The notes under the pieces are model-generated. The model was not told the DNA's origin and ran no database searches. It saw only the letters and a list, made by a program, of their open reading frames with translations. The position numbers and the translations under genes are program-made. Positions 44,259 to 53,227 of a stretch of 64,000 nucleotides of DNA are shown one piece after another; position 1 is the first letter of the stretch, and each line of letters begins with the position of its first letter. The DNA comes from Oceanisphaera marina (GTDB taxonomy: Bacteria; Pseudomonadota; Gammaproteobacteria; Enterobacterales; Aeromonadaceae), in contig NZ_BMKE01000015.1 in NCBI RefSeq assembly GCF_014643915.1, positions 29,184 to 93,183 on the forward strand, written 5' to 3'.

Positions 44259-45226
44259 CAGCGATTTCTTATCTGGCGAATGCCAGCTTCGTAGCGGCCT
44301 TCATTGCTGTCCACCTGGGTCTGAAAGTACTTTAGAAACCACATGTACTGTTCTGGCCACTCGCCCAGCAACGCTTCAATTTCTGCATTCATGGTGCGGG
44401 TATCGGCGGTTAAATCGGCGGTGGGATAGGGGGCCATGGCCGGGCGCATGATCAACTCGTAGCGGTGCAGTTCGGTGTTATACACGCTCAGCACGGGTAT
44501 CACTTTGGCGCCAGTCAGCTTGACCAGCTTGGGCAAGGCCGGCAGCGTGGCTTTCATTTCGGCAAAAAACGGCACAAACAGGCTGGCCTCGCGGCCGTGA
44601 TCCTGATCCGGCAGATAAAAGAAGTGTTTGCCGCTTTTAATGGTTTTAATCACCGCCTTGATACCTGCATCACGCTCATAGACGATGCCATTGAAGCGGG
44701 CCCGCTGGCGGTTGATAAACCAGTCGAATACCTGGTTTTTGGCGCTGTGCATCATGGTACACATCGGCAGGCCCAACGACGTTAAATACAGGCCACCGGC
44801 ATCTATCGCCCAGGTATGGGGGATCATGAAAATAATCTTCTCGTCGGCGGCCAGGCAGGCGTCCAGGTGCTCCTGTCCCTGCACGACAAAGCGCGCTTGC
44901 AGATACTCACGGCTGCGAGCGGTCCATTCACCATAACTGATAAAGGTCATCAGCCCGGTACGAATGGAGTCGGCCAGCATCTGCTCTACCTGAGGTGCTG
45001 TCAGTTCGGGAAAGCACAGCTGAATATTGGTACGGGCAATATAGCAGGGCTTTTTGGCAAAGCGGATCAGCAAAGGGGTAAAGGCGGCGGCAAACGCATC
45101 ACGTGCGCGCACTGGTAGCCAGGCCAGTAGCCACAGGGCGGCGATGGCCAGCCAGGTGGCCCAGTATTTGGGATGCAGATAATGGCGCTTAAATTCAAGG
45201 TCATAAACGGGGTCGGCCAGAGACAC
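44258..45226 (-). CDS. lpxM: Lipid A myristoyl/lauroyl acyltransferase LpxM
   Basis: A 322-residue inner-membrane acyltransferase, the size of E. coli LpxM (323). One N-terminal helix (WATWLAIAALWLLAWLP) anchors it. The catalytic HX4D motif is HTWAID in IPHTWAIDAGGLYL, and YLPDQDHG and PEQYMWFLKYFQTQ are shared with LpxM rather than LpxL. It adds the last secondary acyl chain to lipid A. The frame extends 10 codons further to a TTG at 45256, but AAAGAGGA stands seven bases before a GTG at 45226, which I take as the start. Downstream of a DUF3025 gene and coupled to a 34-residue ORF. Confidence 0.9.
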   Translation of the reverse strand: MSLADPVYDLEFKRHYLHPKYWATWLAIAALWLLAWLPVRARDAFAAAFTPLLIRFAKKPCYIARTNIQLCFPELTAPQVEQMLADSIRTGLMTFISYGEWTARSREYLQARFVVQGQEHLDACLAADEKIIFMIPHTWAIDAGGLYLTSLGLPMCTMMHSAKNQVFDWFINRQRARFNGIVYERDAGIKAVIKTIKSGKHFFYLPDQDHGREASLFVPFFAEMKATLPALPKLVKLTGAKVIPVLSVYNTELHRYELIMRPAMAPYPTADLTADTRTMNAEIEALLGEWPEQYMWFLKYFQTQVDSNEGRYEAGIRQIRNR

Positions 45227-45280
45227 AACGAAATCCTCTTTAAAGTCAGGCGGCAAGTGTAAGAAAAAACACCCGATAAA

Positions 45281-46060
45281 TCATCTGTTACGGCGCGGGC
45301 GAAAATAATCCCGGTTATTATAAAAATCGACGTCCTCATTGGCTGGCCACCAACCGGGAATACCCAGCATGGGTAAAGGGCGCAACGGTCGGGGTTGTTC
45401 AAACAGGGCGCTCTGTTCAAGCACATCCGCCAGTTGGGTATCCAGCAAGGCGTATTGCTCGGCAAGCGGGCGAGTAAAAAAATCGGGAGTCATTTCGATT
45501 ATCACGCATTTGGCGGTCATGCCGATAAAGGGGGTAAGCGCCTGTTCATACAAGGCATGACCAAACACAAACGGTTGCCAGTTGTCGCCCCAGCGATGGC
45601 GCTGCTCAATAAATAGTTGTTGCCAGTCGTGATCGCGTAACCATCTCTCTATTTCGGCTTTATCGGTCACGGCCAGTACCATACCGCATTCATCAAAATG
45701 GGTAATGCGATCGCGCTTGGGCGTGCGTTTACGCAAACCCTGCGCTTCAATATCCACCATGTGCAGGCGATTAAGCAATACCTTGGTGTTGGGGTACAAA
45801 GCCCAGATAACGGCACCAAAAAAGTCGTGCCAGTTGGCGGCGCGGGTAGGCACCATGCCTTGGGCCACCGCCTGTTCGTAATAGCAGTTCAGGGCGGCAA
45901 AGTCGTTATCATCAATAAAGCGTATCGGCAGCCGAGCCCCCAGTGTCTGATTCAGCTCGCTGATGGTAGGCCAGTCGGCTTTGTCAGTGTTAATCAGACC
46001 AGCCAGCTGTGCCAGCACGGCGTTACGCTCGGTAACGGCAGCATCCCATTCCATATTCAT
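45281..46060 (-). CDS. DUF3025-family protein
   Basis: A 259-residue soluble protein of the DUF3025 family, found in many proteobacteria and of unknown function. Recognisable parts are NWHDFFGAVIWALYPNTKVLLNRLHM near residue 75, LTHFDE-like ITHFDECGMVLAVTD and FVFGHALYEQALTPFIGMTAKC. There are no membrane helices. I start it at the ATG at 46060 (MNMEWDAAV); a longer frame to 46156 has Arg/Cys-rich, unconserved sequence. It lies 54 bases upstream of lpxM on the same strand and probably shares its transcript. Confidence 0.85.
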   Translation of the reverse strand: MNMEWDAAVTERNAVLAQLAGLINTDKADWPTISELNQTLGARLPIRFIDDNDFAALNCYYEQAVAQGMVPTRAANWHDFFGAVIWALYPNTKVLLNRLHMVDIEAQGLRKRTPKRDRITHFDECGMVLAVTDKAEIERWLRDHDWQQLFIEQRHRWGDNWQPFVFGHALYEQALTPFIGMTAKCVIIEMTPDFFTRPLAEQYALLDTQLADVLEQSALFEQPRPLRPLPMLGIPGWWPANEDVDFYNNRDYFRPRRNR

Positions 46061-46156
46061 GACCCAAGGCAGTAAAACGCGCAAGCATACCCTAGAACAG
46101 CGCCCAACCCCAAGATCCTGGCGCGCGCCAACATGACGGAAAACGACCATAAACAC

Positions 46157-46194
46157 AAAAACGGCTGCAAACTTGCGTTTGCAGCCGTTTTTTT
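46157..46194 (-). terminator. Terminator after the sodium symporter operon
   Basis: Sixteen-base arms (46157-46172 and 46177-46192, core ACGGCTGCAAAC) with a four-base loop and T runs on both strands. On the minus strand it lies 17 bases after the small-subunit stop. Confidence 0.93.
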
Positions 46195-46208
46195 GAACGC
46201 ACGCTACA

Positions 46209-46313
46209 TTATGCGCGCTTGTTACTCTTTATGGCACGGCGAATACACAGGGCGGCTCCGCCCCAGGTGATCCCCAGCCCAATCACCAGCATGATAATGG
46301 CGCCTGTGGTCAT
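46209..46313 (-). CDS. metS: MetS-type small subunit of sodium-dependent amino-acid carrier
   Basis: A 34-residue protein, MTTGAIIMLVIGLGITWGGA then ALCIRRAIKSNKRA, with one membrane helix and a basic C-terminal tail. The pattern TGAIIMLVIGLGITWGGAALCIR matches the methionine/alanine importer small subunit family (MetS of Corynebacterium), which is required with the large MetP subunit. Its ATG overlaps the transporter stop as ATGA (46313-46310), and AGGAG lies upstream in the end of the transporter gene. Too short to be found by usual length cut-offs. Confidence 0.88.
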   Translation of the reverse strand: MTTGAIIMLVIGLGITWGGAALCIRRAIKSNKRA

Positions 46314-47788
46314 ATTTTGTTCTCCTGCTTGCTGCTCAGATTAATCACAATGGCCAGCACCAACATCAGGGTAAGCATGCCCCAACCAATGAAGGTCACT
46401 TCATTGTTGGAGTAGCCGCCGTAGTTTTCCTTGAACGCGGTCATGATGTTGTTGAACAGAATGACCACCAGCATGCCAATGGACACAAACCTGATGCAAA
46501 TGGCCCACCAGCCGCCGATGGTAAATTCCGAGATGCGGTTGGCATGAGCGCGAAAATCCTGCAGGCGGCACAACCAGCCCACCAGTAACAGCTCAAGCAG
46601 GCAAGAGCCAAGCAGGGCAATGTTATTGATGAAGTAATCGACCAGGTCCAGCAATAACAAGCCACCCTGGGTAATAAACGTCATGCTGACCAGCAAACCG
46701 ACCGAACAAAACACGGTTGCCGTTTTGGGGCGGCTCCAGCCCAGCTTGTCCATCAGGCCCGTGGTTACGGCTTCGGCAATGGAAATATGCGAGCTGATAC
46801 CGGCAAACATCAGTGCCAGGAAGAACAGCGGGCCCATGACGCCCGGTGCAGGCAGCAGATTGATGGCAGTAGGCAGGGTCACGAACGCCAGGCCTACGCC
46901 CGAACTGACCACATCGGTCAAGGCCTTGTCTTGTACATTGGCCATATAACCTAGGGCACCAAAAATCATGATGCCCGCCAGAATAGAGAAGCCACAGTTC
47001 ATTAACACCGTCATGAAGGCGTTGTTATTGATATCGGACTTTTCCGGCAGGTAGCTGGCGTAAGACAGCATAATGGCAAAACCGACGCTCAGGGTGAAGA
47101 AAATCTGACCGTAAGCGGCAGACCATACCTTGAGATCCCAAATCTTGCTGAAATCCGGCTCCAGCAGCCAGTTAATGCCGTCCAGTGCACCGGGCAAGAA
47201 CACGATACGACCAATCAGCAACAAGACCATTGCAAACAGCAGGGGCATCAACACCTTGTTGACCTTTTCTATGCCGCCCTTTACACCACGGTAGGTGGCA
47301 AAGTAGGTGGCGGCCCAGGCCAGACACAGTGGTAACAACAAGTGCCATTGCAGGTTGCCCAGGTTCGACGGTGTACTGTCGTCGCCCAGTGCCAGAAATT
47401 CGCCAAAGAAAAAGGCGTTGCTGTCCTGGCCCCAGGTCTGATTGAAGGCGAAGTAGACATACGAAATGGCCCAGGCAATCACCACCACATAATAGAAGGC
47501 GATGATGGCCGAGATCATGACCTGAAACCAACCCAGCCACTCGAATTTGTTGTTCAGCGCACGCAGTGTTTTGGGGGCGCCGGAGCGGTATTTATGACCC
47601 AGGGTAAACTCCAGGATCATAAAGGGGATACCCGCGGTCAGCATGGCGAACAGATAAGGAATGAAAAAGGCACCACCGCCGTTTTCGTAGGCCATGTAAG
47701 GGAAGCGCCAGATATTACCCAGGCCAACGGCTGAACCCACCGCTGCCAGGATAAAACCGGTGCGAGAACCCCATTGTTCTCGTTTCAT
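46310..47788 (-). CDS. Sodium-dependent amino-acid transporter (NSS family, MetP-like)
   Basis: A 492-residue neurotransmitter:sodium symporter with about 12 helices. The N-terminal WGSRTGFILAAVGSAVGLGNIWRFPYMAYENGGGAFFIPYL is the family signature and contains the unwound helix 1 sodium and substrate site. The coupled 34-residue MetS-like gene points to a MetP-type carrier for methionine, alanine or similar amino acids. The start is the ATG at 47788 (MKREQWGSRTG), with GAGGAA seven bases upstream; the longer frame to 47860 is not conserved. Confidence 0.93.
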   Translation of the reverse strand: MKREQWGSRTGFILAAVGSAVGLGNIWRFPYMAYENGGGAFFIPYLFAMLTAGIPFMILEFTLGHKYRSGAPKTLRALNNKFEWLGWFQVMISAIIAFYYVVVIAWAISYVYFAFNQTWGQDSNAFFFGEFLALGDDSTPSNLGNLQWHLLLPLCLAWAATYFATYRGVKGGIEKVNKVLMPLLFAMVLLLIGRIVFLPGALDGINWLLEPDFSKIWDLKVWSAAYGQIFFTLSVGFAIMLSYASYLPEKSDINNNAFMTVLMNCGFSILAGIMIFGALGYMANVQDKALTDVVSSGVGLAFVTLPTAINLLPAPGVMGPLFFLALMFAGISSHISIAEAVTTGLMDKLGWSRPKTATVFCSVGLLVSMTFITQGGLLLLDLVDYFINNIALLGSCLLELLLVGWLCRLQDFRAHANRISEFTIGGWWAICIRFVSIGMLVVILFNNIMTAFKENYGGYSNNEVTFIGWGMLTLMLVLAIVINLSSKQENKI

Positions 47789-48359
47789 AGTAATTCCTCG
47801 AATCGTGTTATAAGCACTAAGAATAGATAAGTGGCGCGCAGAATAGGGAGCCAGCCTCATTAAATCAACGTGACAACTGGTAGAATGAGCGCGATTTGCT
47901 CTTGAGATCGCGGGCTCATGAGGCGGATGCTGGTGATTTTATTTGTTTTTTGCTGTTAAATTGGTGTTATATGTTGTTGTGGTTTCATTTTATGGTTCAT
48001 CTGTGTTTTTTGCATTTTGAGCATAATCGTCGACTGTGTGGCATTTTTGTAGTGGTGACTGCTGTTTGCCTGTTGTGAGTAAATATTCAGCGGGCAGTTG
48101 TTTTTTGTTGCTTTGGTGTGCTGCAGTTGCGTAAAGCTTTGGTAATAGTGATTGATTATTTGGCTTGGTGGTTTTTTGAGCTTTATGTTATGTCGTGGCG
48201 ATGAAACCGGCTTGTTAAGCGCTTGATGATGCAATGTTTGTTTGTATTTCAAGTTCATTAACCTATTACAAAATCTAATGTTGTGAGCAAATAAATGTGG
48301 TTTGAGAGCGCGGTGTGGGCTCACTATGCTGTGGCCAATTTCTGCTCAGGAGGCGCATC
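47789..48359. other. Long T/G-rich intergenic region
   Basis: About 570 bases between divergent genes. From about 47930 to 48260 the plus strand is strikingly rich in T and G and poor in C and A, so minus-strand RNA would be A/C-rich and weakly structured. No conserved protein is seen. It should hold the promoter and leader of the sodium symporter operon and the DUF1127 promoter near its right end. Confidence 0.55.
48302..48330 (+). promoter_or_regulatory. Candidate promoter of the DUF1127 gene
   Basis: TTGAGA at 48302-48307 and TATGCT at 48325-48330 have a 17-base spacer and lie 30 bases before the start codon. By-eye match only. Confidence 0.45.
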
Positions 48360-48563
48360 ATGCATACCCACACTCAAGTTCAATATTCTACCCGTGCTCG
48401 TCGTCATGGCACCACCAGCTTGCGGGCCACCCTGCTGTTATGGCTGCAGCGCAGTCGCACCCGTCGTCAATTATCACACATGCCGGATTATCTGCTTAAA
48501 GACATAGGGCTGAACGAAGCCGACCGTTTTCAGGAAGTCAGCAAGCCTTTCTGGCAGTCGTGA
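48360..48563 (+). CDS. DUF1127-family small protein
   Basis: A 67-residue basic protein. The C-terminal half RRQLSHMPDYLLKDIGLNEADRFQEVSKPFW is the DUF1127 motif (Arg-rich helix, then L-x-D-I-G-L). Short DUF1127 proteins bind RNA or modulate phosphate and RNA metabolism in alphaproteobacteria; their role in gammaproteobacteria is less clear. The ATG at 48360 follows a perfect AGGAGG at 48348-48353. Single gene, ended by a terminator. Confidence 0.9.
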   Translation: MHTHTQVQYSTRARRHGTTSLRATLLLWLQRSRTRRQLSHMPDYLLKDIGLNEADRFQEVSKPFWQS

Positions 48564-48596
48564 CAACCGGGTCAACAGGCCCAGGGATGCGCCCAC

Positions 48597-48627
48597 AAAA
48601 AAGCCGCTGAACTCAGCGGCTTTTTTA
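48597..48627 (+). terminator. Bidirectional terminator between DUF1127 and SLC13 genes
   Basis: Fourteen-base arms AAAAAAGCCGCTGA and TCAGCGGCTTTTTT with a two-base loop, active on both strands by sequence. Confidence 0.95.
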
Positions 48628-48652
48628 CGTTTGCAGTTTGATGTCTTTTCTT

Positions 48653-50020
48653 TTAGCCAAACAGATAAAAATAACCGGACAACAAGGCAATACAGGCCAG
48701 GTTCAATACCAGACCGGCTCGCATCATGTCCTTTTGCTGAATAAATCCCGAGCCAAACACGATGGCGTTAGGCGGGGTGGCCACCGGCAGCATAAAGGCA
48801 CAGGAAGCCGATACCGCAATAACAGACGCAACCATGACAGGTGGCAGACCCAGGCCTTCGGATACCGCCACAAAGACCGGGATCAGCAGTGCCGCACTGG
48901 CGGTGTTGGAGGCCAGTTCGGTCAAAAAGACCACGAAGGCGGTAATGACCAGCAAAATCACGAATGGATTGCCATTGCCCAGCATGTCGGCCAGATGATG
49001 GGCCAAAAACAGGCTGGTGCCGGTTTCTTTCAGTACATGGCTCAGGGTCAGGCCGCCACCAAACAGCAACAAGACGCCCCAGTCGGTATGTTTTTCAATG
49101 TGCTTCCATTCGGCCACTCGGGTAATGCCAATCATGGCAATGGCCAGCAAGGCCACTATGGTATCAAAAGAGGCTATTCCCCCCAGCGCCTTGGATGCGG
49201 GGCCAGAAAATATCCACAAGAAGACGGTAATGGAAAAAATAGCCAGGGTTATCTTGCGCTTGCCCGTCCAGGTAATGCGCTCGGCGGTCAGCTCGATGCG
49301 CTCATTCAAATTGGGACGAAACAGCAGATACAGCACCACAATGGCCACGGGCAACAGCAGCAGGGTGATCGGCAAGCCAAGCGCCATCCATTCATTAAAG
49401 CTCAAGCCCACTTCGGCGGCGGCAATGGCATTGGGCGGGCTACCAACCAGAGTAGCGATCCCTCCAATGCTGGCACTGTAGGCGACACCCAGCAGAACAA
49501 ATATATAGGTGTTATTATGACGCTCGGCATTCAGGCAGCTTAATAGCCCCAATGCCAATGGCAGCATCATGGCAGTGGTGGCGGTATTGCTGATCCACAT
49601 CGACAGAAAAGCGGCGGTAAAAAACAGTAATAATACCGCCGTGCTCAGTTTACCCTTGGCCAGGTGCAGAATGCGGCTGGCAATCAGTCTGTCCAGCTGC
49701 TGGCTGTGCATGGCGGCTGCCAGGGCGAAGCCCCCCAGAAACAGAAAAATAATGGAATTGGAAAAATTGCTCAGCGCGGCGTTGGTGGTCAAAATCCCCA
49801 GCAAGGCGGCTAACAGAGGTACCAGGAGGGCAGTAATGGTAATATGCAGGGCTTCTGTTAACCAAAGTACGGCAATAAACACCAGCAGGCTCAGACCTTT
49901 GGTCACACCAGGCTCAAAAGGGAGTGTATTAAGCAGCACGATAAACAACACCAGGTCCGCGCTTAAAATGCCCCACTTTGCCCTGATATTTATATTTTGT
50001 TGTGGAATTTCATCAGCCAT
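48653..50020 (-). CDS. SLC13/DASS-family sodium:anion symporter
   Basis: A 455-residue transporter with about 11 helices and two re-entrant hairpins. The paired substrate motifs [11 protein letters not shown] (near residue 145) and [11 protein letters not shown] (near 375) are characteristic of the VcINDY-type divalent anion:sodium symporters, as is the C-terminal [15 protein letters not shown]. It should import dicarboxylates such as succinate, or sulfate, with sodium; dicarboxylate is more likely by similarity. It is divergent from the hybrid kinase gene, 69 bases away, but no evidence ties the two. Confidence 0.92.
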   Translation of the reverse strand: MADEIPQQNINIRAKWGILSADLVLFIVLLNTLPFEPGVTKGLSLLVFIAVLWLTEALHITITALLVPLLAALLGILTTNAALSNFSNSIIFLFLGGFALAAAMHSQQLDRLIASRILHLAKGKLSTAVLLLFFTAAFLSMWISNTATTAMMLPLALGLLSCLNAERHNNTYIFVLLGVAYSASIGGIATLVGSPPNAIAAAEVGLSFNEWMALGLPITLLLLPVAIVVLYLLFRPNLNERIELTAERITWTGKRKITLAIFSITVFLWIFSGPASKALGGIASFDTIVALLAIAMIGITRVAEWKHIEKHTDWGVLLLFGGGLTLSHVLKETGTSLFLAHHLADMLGNGNPFVILLVITAFVVFLTELASNTASAALLIPVFVAVSEGLGLPPVMVASVIAVSASCAFMLPVATPPNAIVFGSGFIQQKDMMRAGLVLNLACIALLSGYFYLFG

Positions 50021-50089
50021 GTTTCTTTCTCGTTATAATATTGTTTGGTCGAAGAGGGCAAGTATATCATCCCCCCCAGGGTGGGAAAG

Positions 50090-52816
50090 ATGATGGCTGT
50101 TGCAAAACGACGCAATTCTTTTATCCCTCGCTGGGCGCTGTTGGTTTATACCCTGATGTTGTCTTTATTATTGCTGGGTTACGGCGCCAATCAGTATCGG
50201 CAATATCGCTATTACCTGGCGCTTGAACAACAGATAACGCCAGTGATAGACGCCTTGCACGACCTGCAGTACAAGGTGGCGAGCAATAGCGATAATGGTC
50301 AGCAACTGAATGAAAAAATAATAGCGCTGTCGTTGACTGCGTCCACATTCATGCAGTTTGTAGAGCGAAGAGGGGAACCGTCAGCCAGTATTAATGAAGT
50401 GGCGGCTCAGCTTGAATATTATCAACAGAGCCTGCAGCTTCTGCAGGATGCAGATATGCGCAGTCGTTATGCATTGGATGCCTTTTCCGAAAAAGTAACG
50501 CTATTAAATCCGCACAACCACAACGATCTATATCGGGCTCTATTACGACGCAGCCAGCTGTATATAAATGCAACCAACCTGCTGTATTTGTATGCATTGG
50601 ATGAAGACGCCAATCGTTTGCTGCCCGACGCCACTGAACAGCAGCAAGAAGCCTTGTATTTTTTCAGACTTTACTGGCATAACCTGGAACAGCTGGTGCA
50701 GCAACGCTATGCCTTTGCCGTTGATGATAGCGCCGTGTTGATGACGTACGCTGACAGCTGGCGCGAACAGGCCGAAGAAAGCAGACGAGGCATGATACTG
50801 GCGTTACTGCTGATCTTGCTGCTGTTTTTTAGCCTGGGGCTGCTGCTGCTGGCGGCCCGTAACCGCCAGCTTAGGGATGCCAACCAGGCGGCGATTGCAC
50901 TGGCGCGGGCCAAAACGGATTTTTTGGCCAACATGAGCCACGAAATCCGCACGCCCATGAATGCCATTATTGGTTTCTCTTCCTTGCTGCAACAAACGCC
51001 GCTGACCACGCAGCAGTTGCAGTATCTGAAAAAAATCAAGAATTCGTCCGACAACCTGCTGTTGCTGATCAACGACATTCTGGATTTGACCAAGGTAGAG
51101 GCAGGCAAGCTAGAGCTGGAAGACATAGAGTTTGATCTTAACGAGCAGCTCGAACGTTTGTCGGGGCTGTTTTCGGATATGTCCGAACACAAACAGCTGG
51201 AAGTGATTATCGACAAAGACGCTACCGTGCCCGATAGCCTGCGCGGCGATCCGCTGCGGCTGGGTCAGGTGCTGGTCAACCTGGTGAATAACGCGGTTAA
51301 ATTTACCGAGCGCGGAGAGGTCGTTCTCAAGATCTTTATCTGTAACCAGAAACAGTCCGAGCCGTGTTTGTGTTTTCAGGTTATCGACACCGGCATCGGT
51401 ATTATTCCCGAGCAACTGGATCGCCTGTTTCACTCTTTTACCCAGGTGGATGCCAGCACTACCCGTAAATACGGTGGTACCGGACTGGGGCTGAGCATTA
51501 CCCATCATCTGGTGCAGTTGATGAAGGGGTCTGTTGAGGTCATCAGTCAGCCAGGTCGCGGATCAACCTTTACCGTGAGGTTACCCCTGCAACCGGTTGC
51601 TGCGGTAAGAACCAAACCCTTGCCGTATCTACAAGGGCGAACTGTGCTACTGGTGGATGACAACGCCCTGGTGATAGAAGTTCTTGGCCAGCTGTTGCGC
51701 CAGCTTGGACTGGTGGTGTACAGCGCGCTCGACATTGACGGCGCGAAAGAGCTATTGCTCAAACGAGGTGGTGAACTTGAGCTGGCCCTGGTCGACTGCT
51801 GTCTGGGGCAGGATAACGGCCTGGATCTGGCCCGTCACATGCTGCAGCAGCCCCACTTGGGTCATATCAAGGTGGCGATTACCAGTGCCTTTGGCCAAGA
51901 CAGACCCGCAGAACAAATGCGCCATCTTGGCCTGAGTCACTATTTATCGAAACCGGTGACCGAACACAGCCTGCGCCACTGCCTGGAGCAACTGCTGGAG
52001 TGCCATGCCGAGGAGCCTAATGTGCTGGTGAACATTCATTCCCAGGATGTGTCGTATTACCAGGCTCAGCTGGTCGGCAGACAAATCTTGCTGGCGGAAG
52101 ATAATCGCATGAACCAGCAACTGATAGTGGAATTTTTAAAACAGGTGGGGGTGTCGGTCACGCTGGCCGACAATGGCCGACAAGCGGTAGAGCTTATCGC
52201 CGAACACAACTTTGATGCCATCTTGATGGACTTGCAAATGCCGATACTCGACGGCATAGAAGCCACTCGGCAAATTCGTAAACTCAACATCAATCATGAT
52301 ATTCCCATAGTGGCACTGACCGCCAGTGCCATGCGGGGCGATCGAGAAGCCAGTCTGGCCGCAGGCATGAACAGCTATGTGACCAAGCCGGTTAATCGTT
52401 TCGATTTATATCAGGCACTTGTTCAGGTGTTAGTCCCCGTTATTGCCAACCCCGCAACGGCGTTCTTGTCCGATGCGTCTGTGGTTCAGGCCGAGGCGCC
52501 ATCACCTACATCACCCAGCCGCTTGGATACTGATGTGGCAGAGCAGCGACGGTTTATAGAGCAGCACCAAGACGATGGTTGGCTGTTACAGGCATATGTC
52601 TCTGCAGAAAACTGGTCTCAAGCCCAGCACCTGGTGCAAAGCCTGGCCGAACAGGCCAGTGGCTGTGGTTTGCTGTCGCTGGCTGATCACATTTATAAGC
52701 TGTTGTTACCTTTGCAAAACCAGCAAAGACCAACGGCAGAGCAGATAAGCGGTTTGAATCAGTTGTTGGCGCAAGAGAAAGCCAGACTCATTAAAGCGCC
52801 AGACACCAAGGGCTAG
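50090..52816 (+). CDS. Hybrid sensor histidine kinase with two receiver domains and a degenerate Hpt
   Basis: A 908-residue membrane kinase. Helices at about 15-32 and 235-257 bracket a mostly helical periplasmic sensor. The HisKA domain carries [11 protein letters not shown] with His284; the ATP-binding domain has [16 protein letters not shown] and GGTGLGLSI. Two receivers follow: the first with Asp569 and Lys621 (VDCCLG, SKPV), the second with Asp714 and Lys766 (MDLQMP, TKPV). The C-terminal segment aligns with an Hpt domain but Gln850 replaces the phosphorylated His, and the following Lys-Gly are Ala-Glu. Phosphorelay through its own Hpt is thus unlikely. I start at the ATG at 50090, preceded by GGTGGGAAAG; a TTG at 50045 is the alternative. 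No cognate regulator is adjacent. Confidence 0.93.
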   Translation: MMAVAKRRNSFIPRWALLVYTLMLSLLLLGYGANQYRQYRYYLALEQQITPVIDALHDLQYKVASNSDNGQQLNEKIIALSLTASTFMQFVERRGEPSASINEVAAQLEYYQQSLQLLQDADMRSRYALDAFSEKVTLLNPHNHNDLYRALLRRSQLYINATNLLYLYALDEDANRLLPDATEQQQEALYFFRLYWHNLEQLVQQRYAFAVDDSAVLMTYADSWREQAEESRRGMILALLLILLLFFSLGLLLLAARNRQLRDANQAAIALARAKTDFLANMSHEIRTPMNAIIGFSSLLQQTPLTTQQLQYLKKIKNSSDNLLLLINDILDLTKVEAGKLELEDIEFDLNEQLERLSGLFSDMSEHKQLEVIIDKDATVPDSLRGDPLRLGQVLVNLVNNAVKFTERGEVVLKIFICNQKQSEPCLCFQVIDTGIGIIPEQLDRLFHSFTQVDASTTRKYGGTGLGLSITHHLVQLMKGSVEVISQPGRGSTFTVRLPLQPVAAVRTKPLPYLQGRTVLLVDDNALVIEVLGQLLRQLGLVVYSALDIDGAKELLLKRGGELELALVDCCLGQDNGLDLARHMLQQPHLGHIKVAITSAFGQDRPAEQMRHLGLSHYLSKPVTEHSLRHCLEQLLECHAEEPNVLVNIHSQDVSYYQAQLVGRQILLAEDNRMNQQLIVEFLKQVGVSVTLADNGRQAVELIAEHNFDAILMDLQMPILDGIEATRQIRKLNINHDIPIVALTASAMRGDREASLAAGMNSYVTKPVNRFDLYQALVQVLVPVIANPATAFLSDASVVQAEAPSPTSPSRLDTDVAEQRRFIEQHQDDGWLLQAYVSAENWSQAQHLVQSLAEQASGCGLLSLADHIYKLLLPLQNQQRPTAEQISGLNQLLAQEKARLIKAPDTKG

Positions 52817-53227
52817 GATCTGGATCTCTCGGTTATGCGGTCATTCTCATACGCACCAGGTTTTCGCCCTTACGCCGTCATCCTGACGAACGTCAGGATC
52901 TGGTTGTAGATTTTAAAATCCAAACAAGATACCGGGGCGAGCCCGGCAAGACGCCGGAGGAAAGCCCGGCGTTTGTCTTACCTATTTTTTGATGTAAGTG
53001 TGATCCTTGTCACACTTAGGTTGGTTATGGTTTTTTATTTCAGTTTTAGCTTTAAAGTTGGAATTATAATCTGGTTAGTAAACCGTGCTCAGATAAAGAT
53101 GTAGCCCGCTGGATTACGGCGTTGCTGCGAGCTGTGTTGCGACTTGGTGGTAATATTTTTTACTCTGGATTTTCTTGTTTTTATAGACGATATTCTCGCT
53201 ATTAAAGCATCTTGCCAGGGGGAAGTG
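52817..53227. other. Intergenic region upstream of dadA
   Basis: About 410 bases. It holds a REP-like palindrome (52880-52899) and then a GC-rich stretch (52935-52985) with GCCGG/CCGGC pairing followed by TCTTACCTATTTTTT, which may be a weak terminator for the kinase gene. The remainder, AT-rich before 53130, should contain the dadA promoter. Confidence 0.5.
52880..52899. repeat. REP-like palindrome
   Basis: ATCCTGACG-AA-CGTCAGGAT is a perfect nine-base inverted repeat with two central bases, preceded by GCCGTC. Its shape resembles short extragenic palindromes common in gammaproteobacteria. Only one copy is seen in this window. Confidence 0.6.

Noticed and set aside
47956-48324. A 122-codon minus-strand frame rich in Lys, Asn, Gln and His
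   Set aside because: It is explained by the A/C bias of that strand, which removes stop codons; no ribosome site or conserved motif is visible.
48638-49543. A 301-codon plus-strand frame opposite the SLC13 transporter
   Set aside because: The predicted protein is Gly/Gln/His-rich low complexity, mirroring hydrophobic codons on the other strand; the transporter has complete family motifs.
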